A stretch of 53,290 nucleotides of DNA from Lachnospiraceae bacterium UBA4260 (GTDB lineage Bacteria > Bacillota > Clostridia > Lachnospirales > Lachnospiraceae), in contig DGWK01000026.1 of the NCBI GenBank assembly GCA_002395235.1, positions 1 through 53,290 on the forward strand, written 5' to 3'. The position numbers were made by a program, and so were the translations under genes. Positions 39,860 through 48,301 of this stretch are shown in pieces (the first letter of the stretch is position 1; every line of letters begins with the position of its first letter). The notes beneath the pieces were generated by a model. It did no database searches and had not been told where the DNA came from. It saw only the letters and a list, made by a program, of their open reading frames with translations.

Positions 39860-42800
39860 TTATTCCAACAGCGCCAGCAGCTCCTCATTGCTAAGCTGCG
39901 TGATGGATTCCGACTCGCCGGCCAGAATGGCCTCGGCGAGATCTTTTTTCATTTTCTGCAATTCTACAATTCTTTCTTCAATCGTATCCTTGAGAACAAG
40001 CTTGTATACGGTGACCTGCCGGGTCTGGCCGATCCTGTGGGCGCGGTCCGTGGCCTGGTTCTGAACGGCCAGGTTCCACCAAGGGTCATAGTGGATGACC
40101 ATGTCGGCGCCCGTGAGGTTGAGGCCGGTGCCGCCCGCCTTGAGGGAAATGAGGAATACCGGGACATCGCCTTCATTGAAGTCGTGGACCAGGGAGAGTC
40201 TCTTTTCCTTGGGCGTGGCGCCCGTGATCAGGTAATACGGGATCTTCTCTCTGTCCAGGTCGGCCATGAGAAGGTCCAGCATGGACGTGAACTGAGAGAA
40301 GAGGAGCATGCGGTGCCCGCCGTCGATGGCGGAGCGGATCAGCTCCATAACAGCGCTTCTCTTGGCGCTCTCGCCCTTGTAATCCTCGAAGAGGAGCGAG
40401 GGATCGCAGCAGATCTGGCGAATTCTCGTGAGCTCCGCCAGGACTTTGATGCGGTCTTTTCCGCCTGCAGCTCCCGGCTCCGCCAGCATTCCCTTGAGGC
40501 GGACCACCTGGGCGTTGTAGACCTGCTGCTGCTTGCCCTCCAGGCGCGCGTAGCGCACTTCTTCGAGTTTGGCGGGCAGGTCTGCCAGGACATCCTGCTT
40601 GCAGCGGCGCAGGATAAAGGGCCCCGTCATCTTGCGGAGCTTTGCGGCCGCGTCCTCGTCTTTCTTGCTGACGATGGGCAGCTCGAAGCGCCTCGTGAAC
40701 TCGTCGAGCGTGTAGAGGAAGCCCGGCATGAGGAAGTCGAAGATGCTCCAAAGCTCGCTCAGCCTGTTCTCAATGGGCGTTCCGGTCAGGGCAAAGCGGT
40801 GGTCGGCCGAGATGGCCTTGACGGCCTTGGAGACAGCGGCTTTGGGGTTCTTGATATACTGCGCTTCGTCCACAATGCAGTGCTGGAAGTACTTGTCCTT
40901 GTAGAGAAGGATATCTCTTTTCAGTGTGTCGTAGGAAGTGATGCACACGTCGTAGTCCATGTAGTTTTCCAGCTTTGCCTTGCGGGACGCGAGAGTTCCG
41001 CTCAGGACCAGTGTGGAAAGGGAAGGCGCGAACCTGTTGAATTCTTCCTGCCAGTTGTAGACCAGGGAGGCGGGGCAGACGACCAGAGAAGGCCGGGAAG
41101 CCGCCGCTTCCTTGTCGGAGCTGATCACGCTGATCATCTGCAATGTTTTGCCGAGGCCCATCTCGTCCGCGAGGATCCCGCCGAAACCGGCTGCCTCAAG
41201 GGTCTTAAGCCACTTGAAACCATACGCCTGGTAAGGACGAAGGGTGTCTTCGAGGGAAACAGGGATCTCGTAGTCGGAGTCCCGGATACTGGCAAAGTTC
41301 TTGATAAGTCCGCGGAACTGCCGGTCACGGCTTGCGGCGACAGACTCGTGTTCCTCCATGAGCTTGTTGAGATAAAGCGCGCGGTACATGGGAAGGGACA
41401 CGCCCTTTTCAATTGCCTCTTCCGGCGTGAGATCGAGCCCTCCGAGCAGCTTTTCGATCTCCTCCAGACCTCCGTCCGTGCTGAGGTCCACGAAATCGCC
41501 CGAGCGAAGGCGGTGATAGCGCTTTTTGCGCCTGTAACTGCCAAGGATCTCGAGCAGCTCATCGGGCGTGTACTCCTTGGAAGTGACCGAGATGTCCATG
41601 ATCCCGCTCTCCAGGGATACGCCCACGCGAACGGAAGACATGGGGCGGATTTTCTGGCGCGCGAGCATAGCCGTTCCCTTGACGGTGCCCAGCTGCTCCA
41701 GATCGGAAATGCCCTTGGTCAGGAAATCATAGAGCTTTGCGCTGTTCACTTTTTTGGTATATTCCCACCTTTCGGGGTCAAAAGAGTGAAACCACTTCTC
41801 AATGCGGCTGACCACCCGGTCCTCCTGTACCGTATCGCGGTACTGCCCGGGAGCGTTATCCCGCTCGCGGGACGCGGGGATCTGCAGGACTTTTCCGTCG
41901 TAGCTCACCTGCGCCCTGCAGATGAGGCGCGGTTCGTCAAAATCGATCAGGAAGGTGAAAGAGGGCTCCGGCGGCAGATACTGCTCCTGCTCGCCGTTCA
42001 GGTTGTCCTCCAGCCGCACATAGGGATTGTCCAGGAGGGTCGGCAGAACGCGATAGTAGAATTCCTGCAGGCTCCCGCGCCCCACCCGGAAGCGGAAAAA
42101 GCCGGAGGCGTCCGCCACTTTGAGGAAGGGCACCAGCACCTTCTTTTCTTCCGGCGAGATCCGGGTCAGCCCTCTGTCGTTCAAAATATAGTTCGCGATA
42201 CTTCCCTTGATCATCACGGGAATCAGCCCGGAGACTTCCACGCCGGCAAAGGCGCCTCTGGCGTCGGACAACCGGTCTGCCTTGAGGTCGATCTTCAGGT
42301 TTCTGTGGCCCACGGGAATGGTCGTCTCGGGGATACCGTTGGTCTTGTCCTGGTACTCGCATTTTCCGCCTTCCGCGATGTCGTAGAAGCCGTCCAGAAG
42401 GCTGCCTTCCAGATCCATGGAGGAAGTGACGGAGAGTGTACTGACTCTGTAATAATAATTTGACTTGCTTGTCAGCTGTTTGTTGACGTCCTGGATCTCG
42501 CCGACCCTTCGCGCGATGAACTGCATGAGTGGCTCGGATTCTTCGCAGAAATCCAGCTGTGAGAAGTCTATGATCTCTTTTTTGGTGAGGGCAAAATCGG
42601 TCTCGCCGTTTAAATACGCGTTGGCCAGGGCGCCGGGATTGCGCAGCACATAGAGACGGGATCCTTTCCGGCCCATCTTGAAGCTCAGGGAAGCCTTGCC
42701 GTTCTCGACAATGATCCTGGGGAGGAGAGTGAGAACTCTCTCCTTGGACGAGGGAGCTTCCGACTCCTGCAGGGTCTCCTCCGCAGCAACTGCGGAAAAA

Positions 42801-43759
42801 TTGTTCATGGCATTGAAAAAGGCCTGGGCAGCGTAATCTGTCGGGTCCTGGGAGCTGCTCGATACAATGTGGTTCCAGAGCAGTTTCAGGGTGTGCAGCT
42901 GGTACTCGTCAAGGGGAGAAGCGGGATCGAAAGCCGCGGGATGATGGCTGTGGGAATAGGCTTTGCGGTAATTCATGCTCTCCAGAGAGGTGAGCTTATT
43001 TCCCTTCAGAACGCCGGACACATGGACCCACTCGGGCTCATCCTTGAAATTACAGGAGAAGAAGACAGAGGTCTCGTCGCGCCCGTCGGTCTCCTCAAAG
43101 GTCTCGGAATCCGGCAGAAGCGCCTCCTGCATTACTTTTGCTCTCTCCAGCGCATAGGGCGTTGTCAGGCACTGCGCGACGGCTGTCTCCAGGTCATGGA
43201 AAACAAGCCCCTTCATGCGGGGCAGGGCGTCAAAATAGGGAGCGGCCGGAACCGGATCCGTCCCGTACTGCTTCTTCATTTCTTCCTTGCGCTTTATGAC
43301 TCTCCGGCGCTCTTCCTCTTTTTTGCGCCTTTCATATTCATATATGCTCTCTGTGAATGTCCAGGGGCCGTGCCTCTTCTCCCAGGCATACATCACAGCG
43401 GCCATGTGGGCGCAGAAGTGGCCGTCATAGCGGGCCTCTCTGCAGGTGCAGTCGAAAACGGAATTCTTCCAGCTGTCTTTTCTGCTCATAGGGGGGTGCG
43501 ATATTTTGACAAAGTTCTGGGAGCTGCCGCTGCGCACTCTGGCGCTGCAGACGTAATCGGTATAGCGAAGATCCGTGACCAGGCGCTGCATCATATCGCT
43601 GCTTCCCTTGGAGACAGTGGCGGGGTCGAAGAGTTCCCGCCAGTCCTTGGTCTCGGTAATCAGATCATGAGGGAGCGGTCCGTCGCGACGCATTCCCATG
43701 GCCTCGGCCATGTCCGACCCCATATTGAACAATTTGGAAAAATAGTCATTTAAGTTCAT
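39860..43759 (-). CDS. SNF2-family helicase with SWIM zinc finger
   Basis: A 1299-residue SWI2/SNF2 ATPase. An N-terminal SWIM zinc finger is seen as FDCTCREARYDGHFCAH (Cys104, Cys106, Cys116, His118), followed by a charged coil (RRKKEEERRRVIKRKEE). The middle ~600 residues fit the SNF2-associated region. The C-terminal ~460 hold the motor: GGILADEMGLGKTLQMIS, HCIVDEAQYIKN (DEAQ), ALTGTPIENRLSELW and ATDRAHRIGQTRQVTVY. The start at 43759 (AAAAGGAC upstream on the minus strand) is preferred to a non-conserved earlier ATG at 43807. Such proteins are widespread in Firmicutes, so membership in the adjacent TerB_N system is uncertain. Confidence 0.9.
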   Translation of the reverse strand: MNLNDYFSKLFNMGSDMAEAMGMRRDGPLPHDLITETKDWRELFDPATVSKGSSDMMQRLVTDLRYTDYVCSARVRSGSSQNFVKISHPPMSRKDSWKNSVFDCTCREARYDGHFCAHMAAVMYAWEKRHGPWTFTESIYEYERRKKEEERRRVIKRKEEMKKQYGTDPVPAAPYFDALPRMKGLVFHDLETAVAQCLTTPYALERAKVMQEALLPDSETFEETDGRDETSVFFSCNFKDEPEWVHVSGVLKGNKLTSLESMNYRKAYSHSHHPAAFDPASPLDEYQLHTLKLLWNHIVSSSSQDPTDYAAQAFFNAMNNFSAVAAEETLQESEAPSSKERVLTLLPRIIVENGKASLSFKMGRKGSRLYVLRNPGALANAYLNGETDFALTKKEIIDFSQLDFCEESEPLMQFIARRVGEIQDVNKQLTSKSNYYYRVSTLSVTSSMDLEGSLLDGFYDIAEGGKCEYQDKTNGIPETTIPVGHRNLKIDLKADRLSDARGAFAGVEVSGLIPVMIKGSIANYILNDRGLTRISPEEKKVLVPFLKVADASGFFRFRVGRGSLQEFYYRVLPTLLDNPYVRLEDNLNGEQEQYLPPEPSFTFLIDFDEPRLICRAQVSYDGKVLQIPASRERDNAPGQYRDTVQEDRVVSRIEKWFHSFDPERWEYTKKVNSAKLYDFLTKGISDLEQLGTVKGTAMLARQKIRPMSSVRVGVSLESGIMDISVTSKEYTPDELLEILGSYRRKKRYHRLRSGDFVDLSTDGGLEEIEKLLGGLDLTPEEAIEKGVSLPMYRALYLNKLMEEHESVAASRDRQFRGLIKNFASIRDSDYEIPVSLEDTLRPYQAYGFKWLKTLEAAGFGGILADEMGLGKTLQMISVISSDKEAAASRPSLVVCPASLVYNWQEEFNRFAPSLSTLVLSGTLASRKAKLENYMDYDVCITSYDTLKRDILLYKDKYFQHCIVDEAQYIKNPKAAVSKAVKAISADHRFALTGTPIENRLSELWSIFDFLMPGFLYTLDEFTRRFELPIVSKKDEDAAAKLRKMTGPFILRRCKQDVLADLPAKLEEVRYARLEGKQQQVYNAQVVRLKGMLAEPGAAGGKDRIKVLAELTRIRQICCDPSLLFEDYKGESAKRSAVMELIRSAIDGGHRMLLFSQFTSMLDLLMADLDREKIPYYLITGATPKEKRLSLVHDFNEGDVPVFLISLKAGGTGLNLTGADMVIHYDPWWNLAVQNQATDRAHRIGQTRQVTVYKLVLKDTIEERIVELQKMKKDLAEAILAGESESITQLSNEELLALLE

Positions 43760-43913
43760 ATTTCGGTGTCCTTTTCGTATAGACGGCGGCAGAGCGCGAA
43801 TCGGCATCCTGTGTGCCCTGACGCTTTTTCTTCAAACCATTCTATCGTCAAGCTTATCATTAAGATTATAAATCATAACAGGAAAATTTAAATCTACCGG
43901 TAGTTCAAAAACC

Positions 43914-43987
43914 GACCTTCAGGGTATCTTTTCAAAATCGACCTTCAGGGTATCTTTTGCCCCGTAAGAAATGACCTCCGGGGTATA
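43914..43987. repeat. Family A array 13, isolated 26 kb from the main cluster
   Basis: CGACCTTCAGGGTATCTTTT twice (the pair 26 bases apart) and TGACCTCCGGGGTAT. The last unit supplies an ATGACC (43971-43976) placed 17 bases before TATACT (43994-43999, with TG two bases upstream), a plausible promoter for the next gene. Confidence 0.82.
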
Positions 43988-44069
43988 TTGTGCTATACTG
44001 TAAAGCGTATATATCAATACGAATCCGGCAAACTTTATGAACAGAACTTGGGAAAAGGAGGCTTGGGAG

Positions 44070-44321
44070 ATGGGACTGTTTTTTCGAAAAGAAGAGAACA
44101 AGGGAGGTACCGGGGCCGGGCGCTCTTTTGCCAAAACATACGACAAGGAGAAGACCAAACCGGCCATCCGCTGCAGCATCTGCACCGGGGAACAGGTGGC
44201 GGGATTTCTCAACAAGCGGTCGGGACAGTTTGAGGAGATCGCTCTGATTCGCAGCCCCAAGGATCTTGAGGTCTTTAAGCGGACGTACGGAATTACCGGA
44301 GATATAGAGAAGTTTTACTGA
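44070..44321 (+). CDS. Conserved small protein with CxxC motif
   Basis: An 83-residue soluble protein. Basic N-terminus (FFRKEENKGGTGAGRSF), a CSIC pair followed by TGEQVAGFLNKRSGQ, and a C-terminus FEEIALIRSPKDLEVFKRTY. I recall similar small proteins in Lachnospiraceae, but no function is known to me. The ATG at 44070 has AAAGGAGG at the right distance; the ATG at 44037 has no site. The promoter appears to use a family A unit. Confidence 0.72.
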   Translation: MGLFFRKEENKGGTGAGRSFAKTYDKEKTKPAIRCSICTGEQVAGFLNKRSGQFEEIALIRSPKDLEVFKRTYGITGDIEKFY

Positions 44322-44328
44322 AGAATTC

Positions 44329-44436
44329 GCAGCTGTTCCGCACCCGCGTACCAAATGCCGCGCATTCGGGGCTGTGGGCGTGCGGAGCTGCTATGTAAAA
44401 AAAAAAGCAATGAGTCAGGGGAACCTGGCTCTTTTC
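44329..44436 (+). promoter_or_regulatory. Structured leader before the alarmone synthetase gene
   Basis: Stem one: GCAGCT-GTT-CCGCAC (44329-44343) with GTGCGG-AGCTGC (44380-44391). A run of ten or more A follows. Stem two: GAGTCAGG/CCTGGCTC (44412-44431) with TTTTCG, a weak terminator 30 bases before the synthetase start. It could terminate the small upstream gene or attenuate the synthetase. Confidence 0.5.
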
Positions 44437-44465
44437 GTTAAGCGCACAAGGGAGGAGAGGTTTAC

Positions 44466-45191
44466 ATGAATATCGGAAATACTGATTTCTCGGAAGAGGC
44501 TATCCATAAAGGTTTATTGCAGAAGGGACAGGTACAGAAAGAAGTCCTGGAGAAGTTCCTGAAAATCCTTCATGTGGAGCTGGATCCCGTGGCTACGATG
44601 ATCGCGGACTACCGGTGCGCGGCCCTGGAAGTGGAGACCAAATTCAAGGTGCTCAACACAAGGCTTTCCATGAAAGATGAGGCCAATCCGATCGAATCGA
44701 TCAAGACCCGGATCAAGTCGCCAGACAGCATCCTGCGCAAGATGGAAAAACTGGGCCTGAAGCCGTCACTGGAGGAGGTGCAAAACAACATCTTCGACAT
44801 AGCGGGCGTGCGCGTGGTCTGCTCCTTCATCGACGACATCTACACGATCGAGAAATACTTCCTCGATCAGGAGGACGTCAAGCTGATCACCCGCAAGGAC
44901 TATATAGAAAATCCGAAAGAGAGCGGGTATCGGAGCCTGCACCTGATCGTTCAGACACCGATCTACACGGAAAACGGCAAAAAAGACATGTACGTGGAGG
45001 TTCAGCTCCGCACCATCGCGATGGACTTCTGGGCAAGCCTGGAGCACAAACTGCGCTATAAGAAAAATATTGATCCGGCCCTGCTCAGAGAACTGTCCGA
45101 CGAGCTGGAATCCTGTGCCGAAGAGAGCACGAAGCTGGACCGAAGGATGCTGGTCGTCAGGAAAAAGATCAAGGAAGCTTCGGAAAGCTGA
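44466..45191 (+). CDS. Small alarmone (p)ppGpp synthetase, RelQ/YjbM type
   Basis: A 241-residue RelA/SpoT-domain synthetase without hydrolase or ACT domains. Synthetase motifs: IKTRIKSPDSILRKM (ATP/GTP contacts), IFDIAGVRVVCSFIDDIY and KESGYRSLHLIVQ, MYVEVQLRTIAMDFWASLEH. It makes (p)ppGpp from GTP/GDP and ATP, a stress signal. GGGAGGAGAGG precedes the ATG. The leader can form a weak attenuator-like hairpin. yaaA follows by 39 bases, suggesting a stress-related pair. Confidence 0.92.
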   Translation: MNIGNTDFSEEAIHKGLLQKGQVQKEVLEKFLKILHVELDPVATMIADYRCAALEVETKFKVLNTRLSMKDEANPIESIKTRIKSPDSILRKMEKLGLKPSLEEVQNNIFDIAGVRVVCSFIDDIYTIEKYFLDQEDVKLITRKDYIENPKESGYRSLHLIVQTPIYTENGKKDMYVEVQLRTIAMDFWASLEHKLRYKKNIDPALLRELSDELESCAEESTKLDRRMLVVRKKIKEASES

Positions 45192-45230
45192 GAATCGCAA
45201 ATCAAAAACAAGCACTTAAAGGGGCTGTCT

Positions 45231-45995
45231 ATGAAGATCATCATATCACCTGCCAAGAAGATGCTGGCAGATACGGATACATTTACCGGGCGGGACATGC
45301 CGGTCTTTATGGAGGAGACGGAAAAACTCATGAAGTGGATTCAGTCACTTCCGTACGCCGATGTCAAAAAATTGTGGGACTGCAATGACAAAATTGCCGA
45401 AGAGAATTACCGCAGGTTCCACAACATGAACCTGAGAGGGGCGCTGACGCCGGCAATCCTCGCATATGACGGGATCCAGTACCAGTACATGGCGCCTTCG
45501 GTCTTCGAGTACGGCGAATTTGACTATGTGCAGAGTCATCTGCGGATCCTGTCGGGATTCTACGGAGTGTTAAAGCCCATGGACGGCGTGACACCCTACA
45601 GATTGGAGATGCAGGCCAAGGCAGAGGTGGACGGCTTCAAAAACCTGTATGAGTTCTGGGGCGACAAGATCTACCGCGAAGTGATGGACGAGAGCCGGAC
45701 GGTGATCAACCTGGCGTCCAAGGAGTACTCGAAGTGCGTGGAGAACTACCTGCAGCCTGGGGACAGGTTCATAACCTGTGTATTCGGAGAGCTCTCCGAG
45801 GAGACAGGGAAGAAATCCGGAAAGCCGCGCGTGATCCAGAAGGGCGTCTACGCCAAGATGGCCCGGGGAGAGATGGTCCGCTTCATGGCCGTGAACGACA
45901 TCCGCGAGCCGGAGCAGGTCAGGGAGTTCGATTGGAGCGGTTACAGCTTCCGGGAGGATCTCTCTTCGGAGACGGAATACGTATTTGTAAAATAA
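45231..45995 (+). CDS. yaaA: YaaA family peroxide-stress protein (DUF328)
   Basis: A 254-residue protein of the UPF0246/YaaA family. Signatures: MKIIISPAKKM at the N-terminus, ALTPAILAYDGIQYQYM, LRILSGFYGVLKPMDGVTPY and VINLASKEYSK. In E. coli YaaA lowers free iron during peroxide stress and binds DNA. AAAGGGGCTGTCT before the ATG is only a modest ribosome site; the gene probably shares the alarmone-synthetase transcript. A hairpin follows the stop. Confidence 0.93.
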   Translation: MKIIISPAKKMLADTDTFTGRDMPVFMEETEKLMKWIQSLPYADVKKLWDCNDKIAEENYRRFHNMNLRGALTPAILAYDGIQYQYMAPSVFEYGEFDYVQSHLRILSGFYGVLKPMDGVTPYRLEMQAKAEVDGFKNLYEFWGDKIYREVMDESRTVINLASKEYSKCVENYLQPGDRFITCVFGELSEETGKKSGKPRVIQKGVYAKMARGEMVRFMAVNDIREPEQVREFDWSGYSFREDLSSETEYVFVK

Positions 45996-46015
45996 GAACG
46001 AGGAATAATTACGGA

Positions 46016-46067
46016 CGAAAAAGAGTCCCTGCGCCAGCCGGTCGAACGGCAGGTGCAGGGACTATTT
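46016..46067. terminator. Bidirectional terminator between yaaA and the Nudix gene
   Basis: AGTCCCTGC and GCAGGGACT with inner GCC/GGC and CCG/CGG pairs. A GAAAAAG flank on the left gives the T-run for the minus strand; TATTTGG lies on the right. Confidence 0.78.
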
Positions 46068-46093
46068 GGTCCTCTGTAAAGTGGAACGGAACG

Positions 46094-46882
46094 CTATTTT
46101 TTGTCTGTAAATCTGTACAGCATAGCCGGGCGGCCCACCGCCCCTTTTTCCGGTCCGCATTCCTCGATCCGGCCCGCGGCTTCATATTCTCGCTTGATCG
46201 TGCGCCGGAAGTTGCCGATATCCAGCGGGCGGTCCAGGATCGCTTCGTGGATGAGCCGCAGCTCCGTGAGGGTGAAAGAGGAGGGGTCTTCCACAAATCC
46301 GAATGCCAGATCTGTGTAATCAAGTTTTCCCCGCATCCGAAGAACCGCTGTGCGTATGATCCTGTAGTGGTCAAAAGCCAGATCCCGCGATGAGATCACC
46401 GTCCCGTCCGGGCCTCTGAGCAGAAAGTCCTCATCAGCCCCGGAATCACCGCTTTCGGGATTGTCGTTTACGCTCTTACCGGCCACGCCGCAGATCTCAA
46501 AGAGGGCAGCATCTTCAGCGCCGACTCCTGCGAGATAGTGGAGCTTTCCCGAAGGGACTGTCGCGAGATAGGCAATGGAGATGACCCTGGTTCGCGGGTC
46601 TCTGTCCACTGCGGAGAACGTGTACAGCTGTTCAAGGTGGACCTGTTCTACGCCGGCCTCCTCGCGGATCCTGCGCGCGGCCGCCTCGTCCGCCGATTCA
46701 TCCATGCGAAGGAAACCGCCGGGAATGGCCCATTTCCCCAGATAGGGATATTCATTTCTCTTGATCAGGAGCAGGCGGAGTTTTCTGTCCGCCACAGTGA
46801 AGATCAAAATATCCACCGTCACGGAAGGGTGTTGATATTTTGACGGGTCGTAACTGCTCAGGTATTGCTGTTCAGACTGCAT
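46094..46882 (-). CDS. Nudix-domain regulator, NrtR-like
   Basis: A 262-residue protein with a Nudix domain (about 20-150) and a C-terminal winged helix (about 185-262, TLTELRLIHEAILDRPLDIG and NFRRTIKREYEAAG). This is the NrtR layout, which senses ADP-ribose or related compounds and controls NAD-linked genes. In the Nudix box the Glu of the REUXEE core is Arg (RRIREEAG), so hydrolysis may be lost, as in regulatory members. The ribosome site (AAGAAAG) is weak. It is the last gene of the minus-strand group running from 49914. Confidence 0.82.
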   Translation of the reverse strand: MQSEQQYLSSYDPSKYQHPSVTVDILIFTVADRKLRLLLIKRNEYPYLGKWAIPGGFLRMDESADEAAARRIREEAGVEQVHLEQLYTFSAVDRDPRTRVISIAYLATVPSGKLHYLAGVGAEDAALFEICGVAGKSVNDNPESGDSGADEDFLLRGPDGTVISSRDLAFDHYRIIRTAVLRMRGKLDYTDLAFGFVEDPSSFTLTELRLIHEAILDRPLDIGNFRRTIKREYEAAGRIEECGPEKGAVGRPAMLYRFTDKK

Positions 46883-46988
46883 GTCGATCGCTTTCTTAAT
46901 GTGGCTCGCGGGCGAAGTGCCGGATCTGTCCGGGCGGCCTGTGGGGCCATGGAACCGGAGGGGGGGCTTTCCGTCCGCGATCGATCAC

Positions 46989-48224
46989 TCAGATGGCGGT
47001 GCGACTGACGACCTTAAAGGTGTCGCGGCAGGTCCTGCCGTCAGACAGATACAGCGTGCCGAATTGTGCGGCCAGCCTGTCTGTGTCGATTCCCGCGTAT
47101 TCATTCAGGTGGGTGATCATTATGGAAGGGTGGTAGTGGTTTCCGGCAGCGCCGAGGCAGCGCGCGTAGTCCGCCCCGATTCGCCCGGCCAGAAGATCCA
47201 CGTCCATCATACCATATCGCAGATTTCCCTGAAAACGATTTTGAACATTTGTCATGTCGGTGACCAGGCCCGGGAGCGCCGCGCCGAGCTGATCCGCCGC
47301 GATCTCGCCCTCCGTGCAGGCTTTCATGGAGCCGTCGCCGTGCCGCGTCAGGTAGGAGCGCGTCACATAGCAGACTTCCACGTCCGTGCCGCAGAAAACG
47401 CTTTCCACAGTCTGCAGGACTTTTCCTACGCCGGTAGTGGAAGGGGTTGTAAACTCCTGTTCCTCCGCGGCATTTCCGTCCAGCAGCAGTCCCTGCGCGT
47501 TCTCGAAGAGCACGGTCTGATAGCGCCGCAGATGTTCCTCCTTTCTCATAGGGCACAGAGACAGCATCGTCTCGCAGTCTTCGTCGAAGTGGAAGAGGAT
47601 TCCGTCGCTGAAGAACAGGTCTTCCAGGCCGGGAGCACTTCCCGGGCAAAATAGTCCGTGCCGTCCATCCAGATGAGCAAGCCCCAGTTCCCGGAGCCGG
47701 CCGGCAAAGTAGCCGTCCCGAAGCCGCCGAAGCCAGGTGATTCGGTCCACCCGGCTCATGGCGGCGAAAGCTCCGAGGGTAATGCCGTACCCTCTGCGAT
47801 AGCGAAGGACCGTCTCCCAGATGCCGAAGCCGCAGCTATTGTGGATGCCTTGCTTTTCCTTGAGCATCTGGTTGACCAACATATCCCAGGGGGTGGAAAA
47901 GCGGCAGAGCGGATCGGCAAATGCGGCTGTTTCGCCGCAGATTTCCTGCAGCTCTTCGTACTCACGCACAAACTCCATCGGGTTGACCATGAACTGCCGG
48001 GCGTAATAGGTGTCCGCACCGCGGAAGGAGGCGGCCCCGAAGTGTTTAAAGATATGCCGGCGGCCGTCTGCCAGCTCTACGGTGTGGCCGCGCTGGGGGC
48101 CGCCATTGGTCAGGACATTGACTGTGCCTTGACCACGCTGCACCTGTGCGCCGAAAAAATCTGTGGCCAGCCCCTTGCCCTCATCTCCGTAGGAAGCTCC
48201 TATGATTATTTTGATATTTTGCAT
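46989..48224 (-). CDS. Divergent adenylosuccinate synthetase-like protein (PurA superfamily)
   Basis: A 411-residue PurA homologue. Conserved features: IIIGASYGDEGKGLATDFF (the GDEGKG loop with catalytic Asp), PQRGHTVEL (the catalytic His), VLFENAQGLLLDG and TTPSTTGVGKV. The IMP loop is changed: where PurA has a GTTGRGIGP-type segment this protein reads HNSCGFGIWETVL. The normal reaction joins IMP and Asp with GTP. A different purine nucleotide or acceptor is possible here. PurZ of phages is another divergent branch, but it lacks the catalytic Asp that is kept here. AAAGGAGA precedes the ATG. No other purine genes are near. Confidence 0.78.
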   Translation of the reverse strand: MQNIKIIIGASYGDEGKGLATDFFGAQVQRGQGTVNVLTNGGPQRGHTVELADGRRHIFKHFGAASFRGADTYYARQFMVNPMEFVREYEELQEICGETAAFADPLCRFSTPWDMLVNQMLKEKQGIHNSCGFGIWETVLRYRRGYGITLGAFAAMSRVDRITWLRRLRDGYFAGRLRELGLAHLDGRHGLFCPGSAPGLEDLFFSDGILFHFDEDCETMLSLCPMRKEEHLRRYQTVLFENAQGLLLDGNAAEEQEFTTPSTTGVGKVLQTVESVFCGTDVEVCYVTRSYLTRHGDGSMKACTEGEIAADQLGAALPGLVTDMTNVQNRFQGNLRYGMMDVDLLAGRIGADYARCLGAAGNHYHPSIMITHLNEYAGIDTDRLAAQFGTLYLSDGRTCRDTFKVVSRTAI

Positions 48225-48301
48225 GGTTATGTCTCCTTTCGGTGAAGCAGTTGGCTGAACAGATACGAAATAATTGCGGCAGGAGAGCGGGACTTCTCAG
48301 G

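Noticed and set aside
39830..42463. 877-codon plus-strand open frame
   Set aside because: Antisense to the SNF2 motor domain, which carries all expected motifs. The frame also begins in a family B palindrome.
46989..48224. PurZ (2-aminoadenine genome system)
   Set aside because: The catalytic Asp of GDEGKG is kept, no phage genes, DatZ or PolA partner are present, and the neighbours are a Nudix regulator and a vWA protein.
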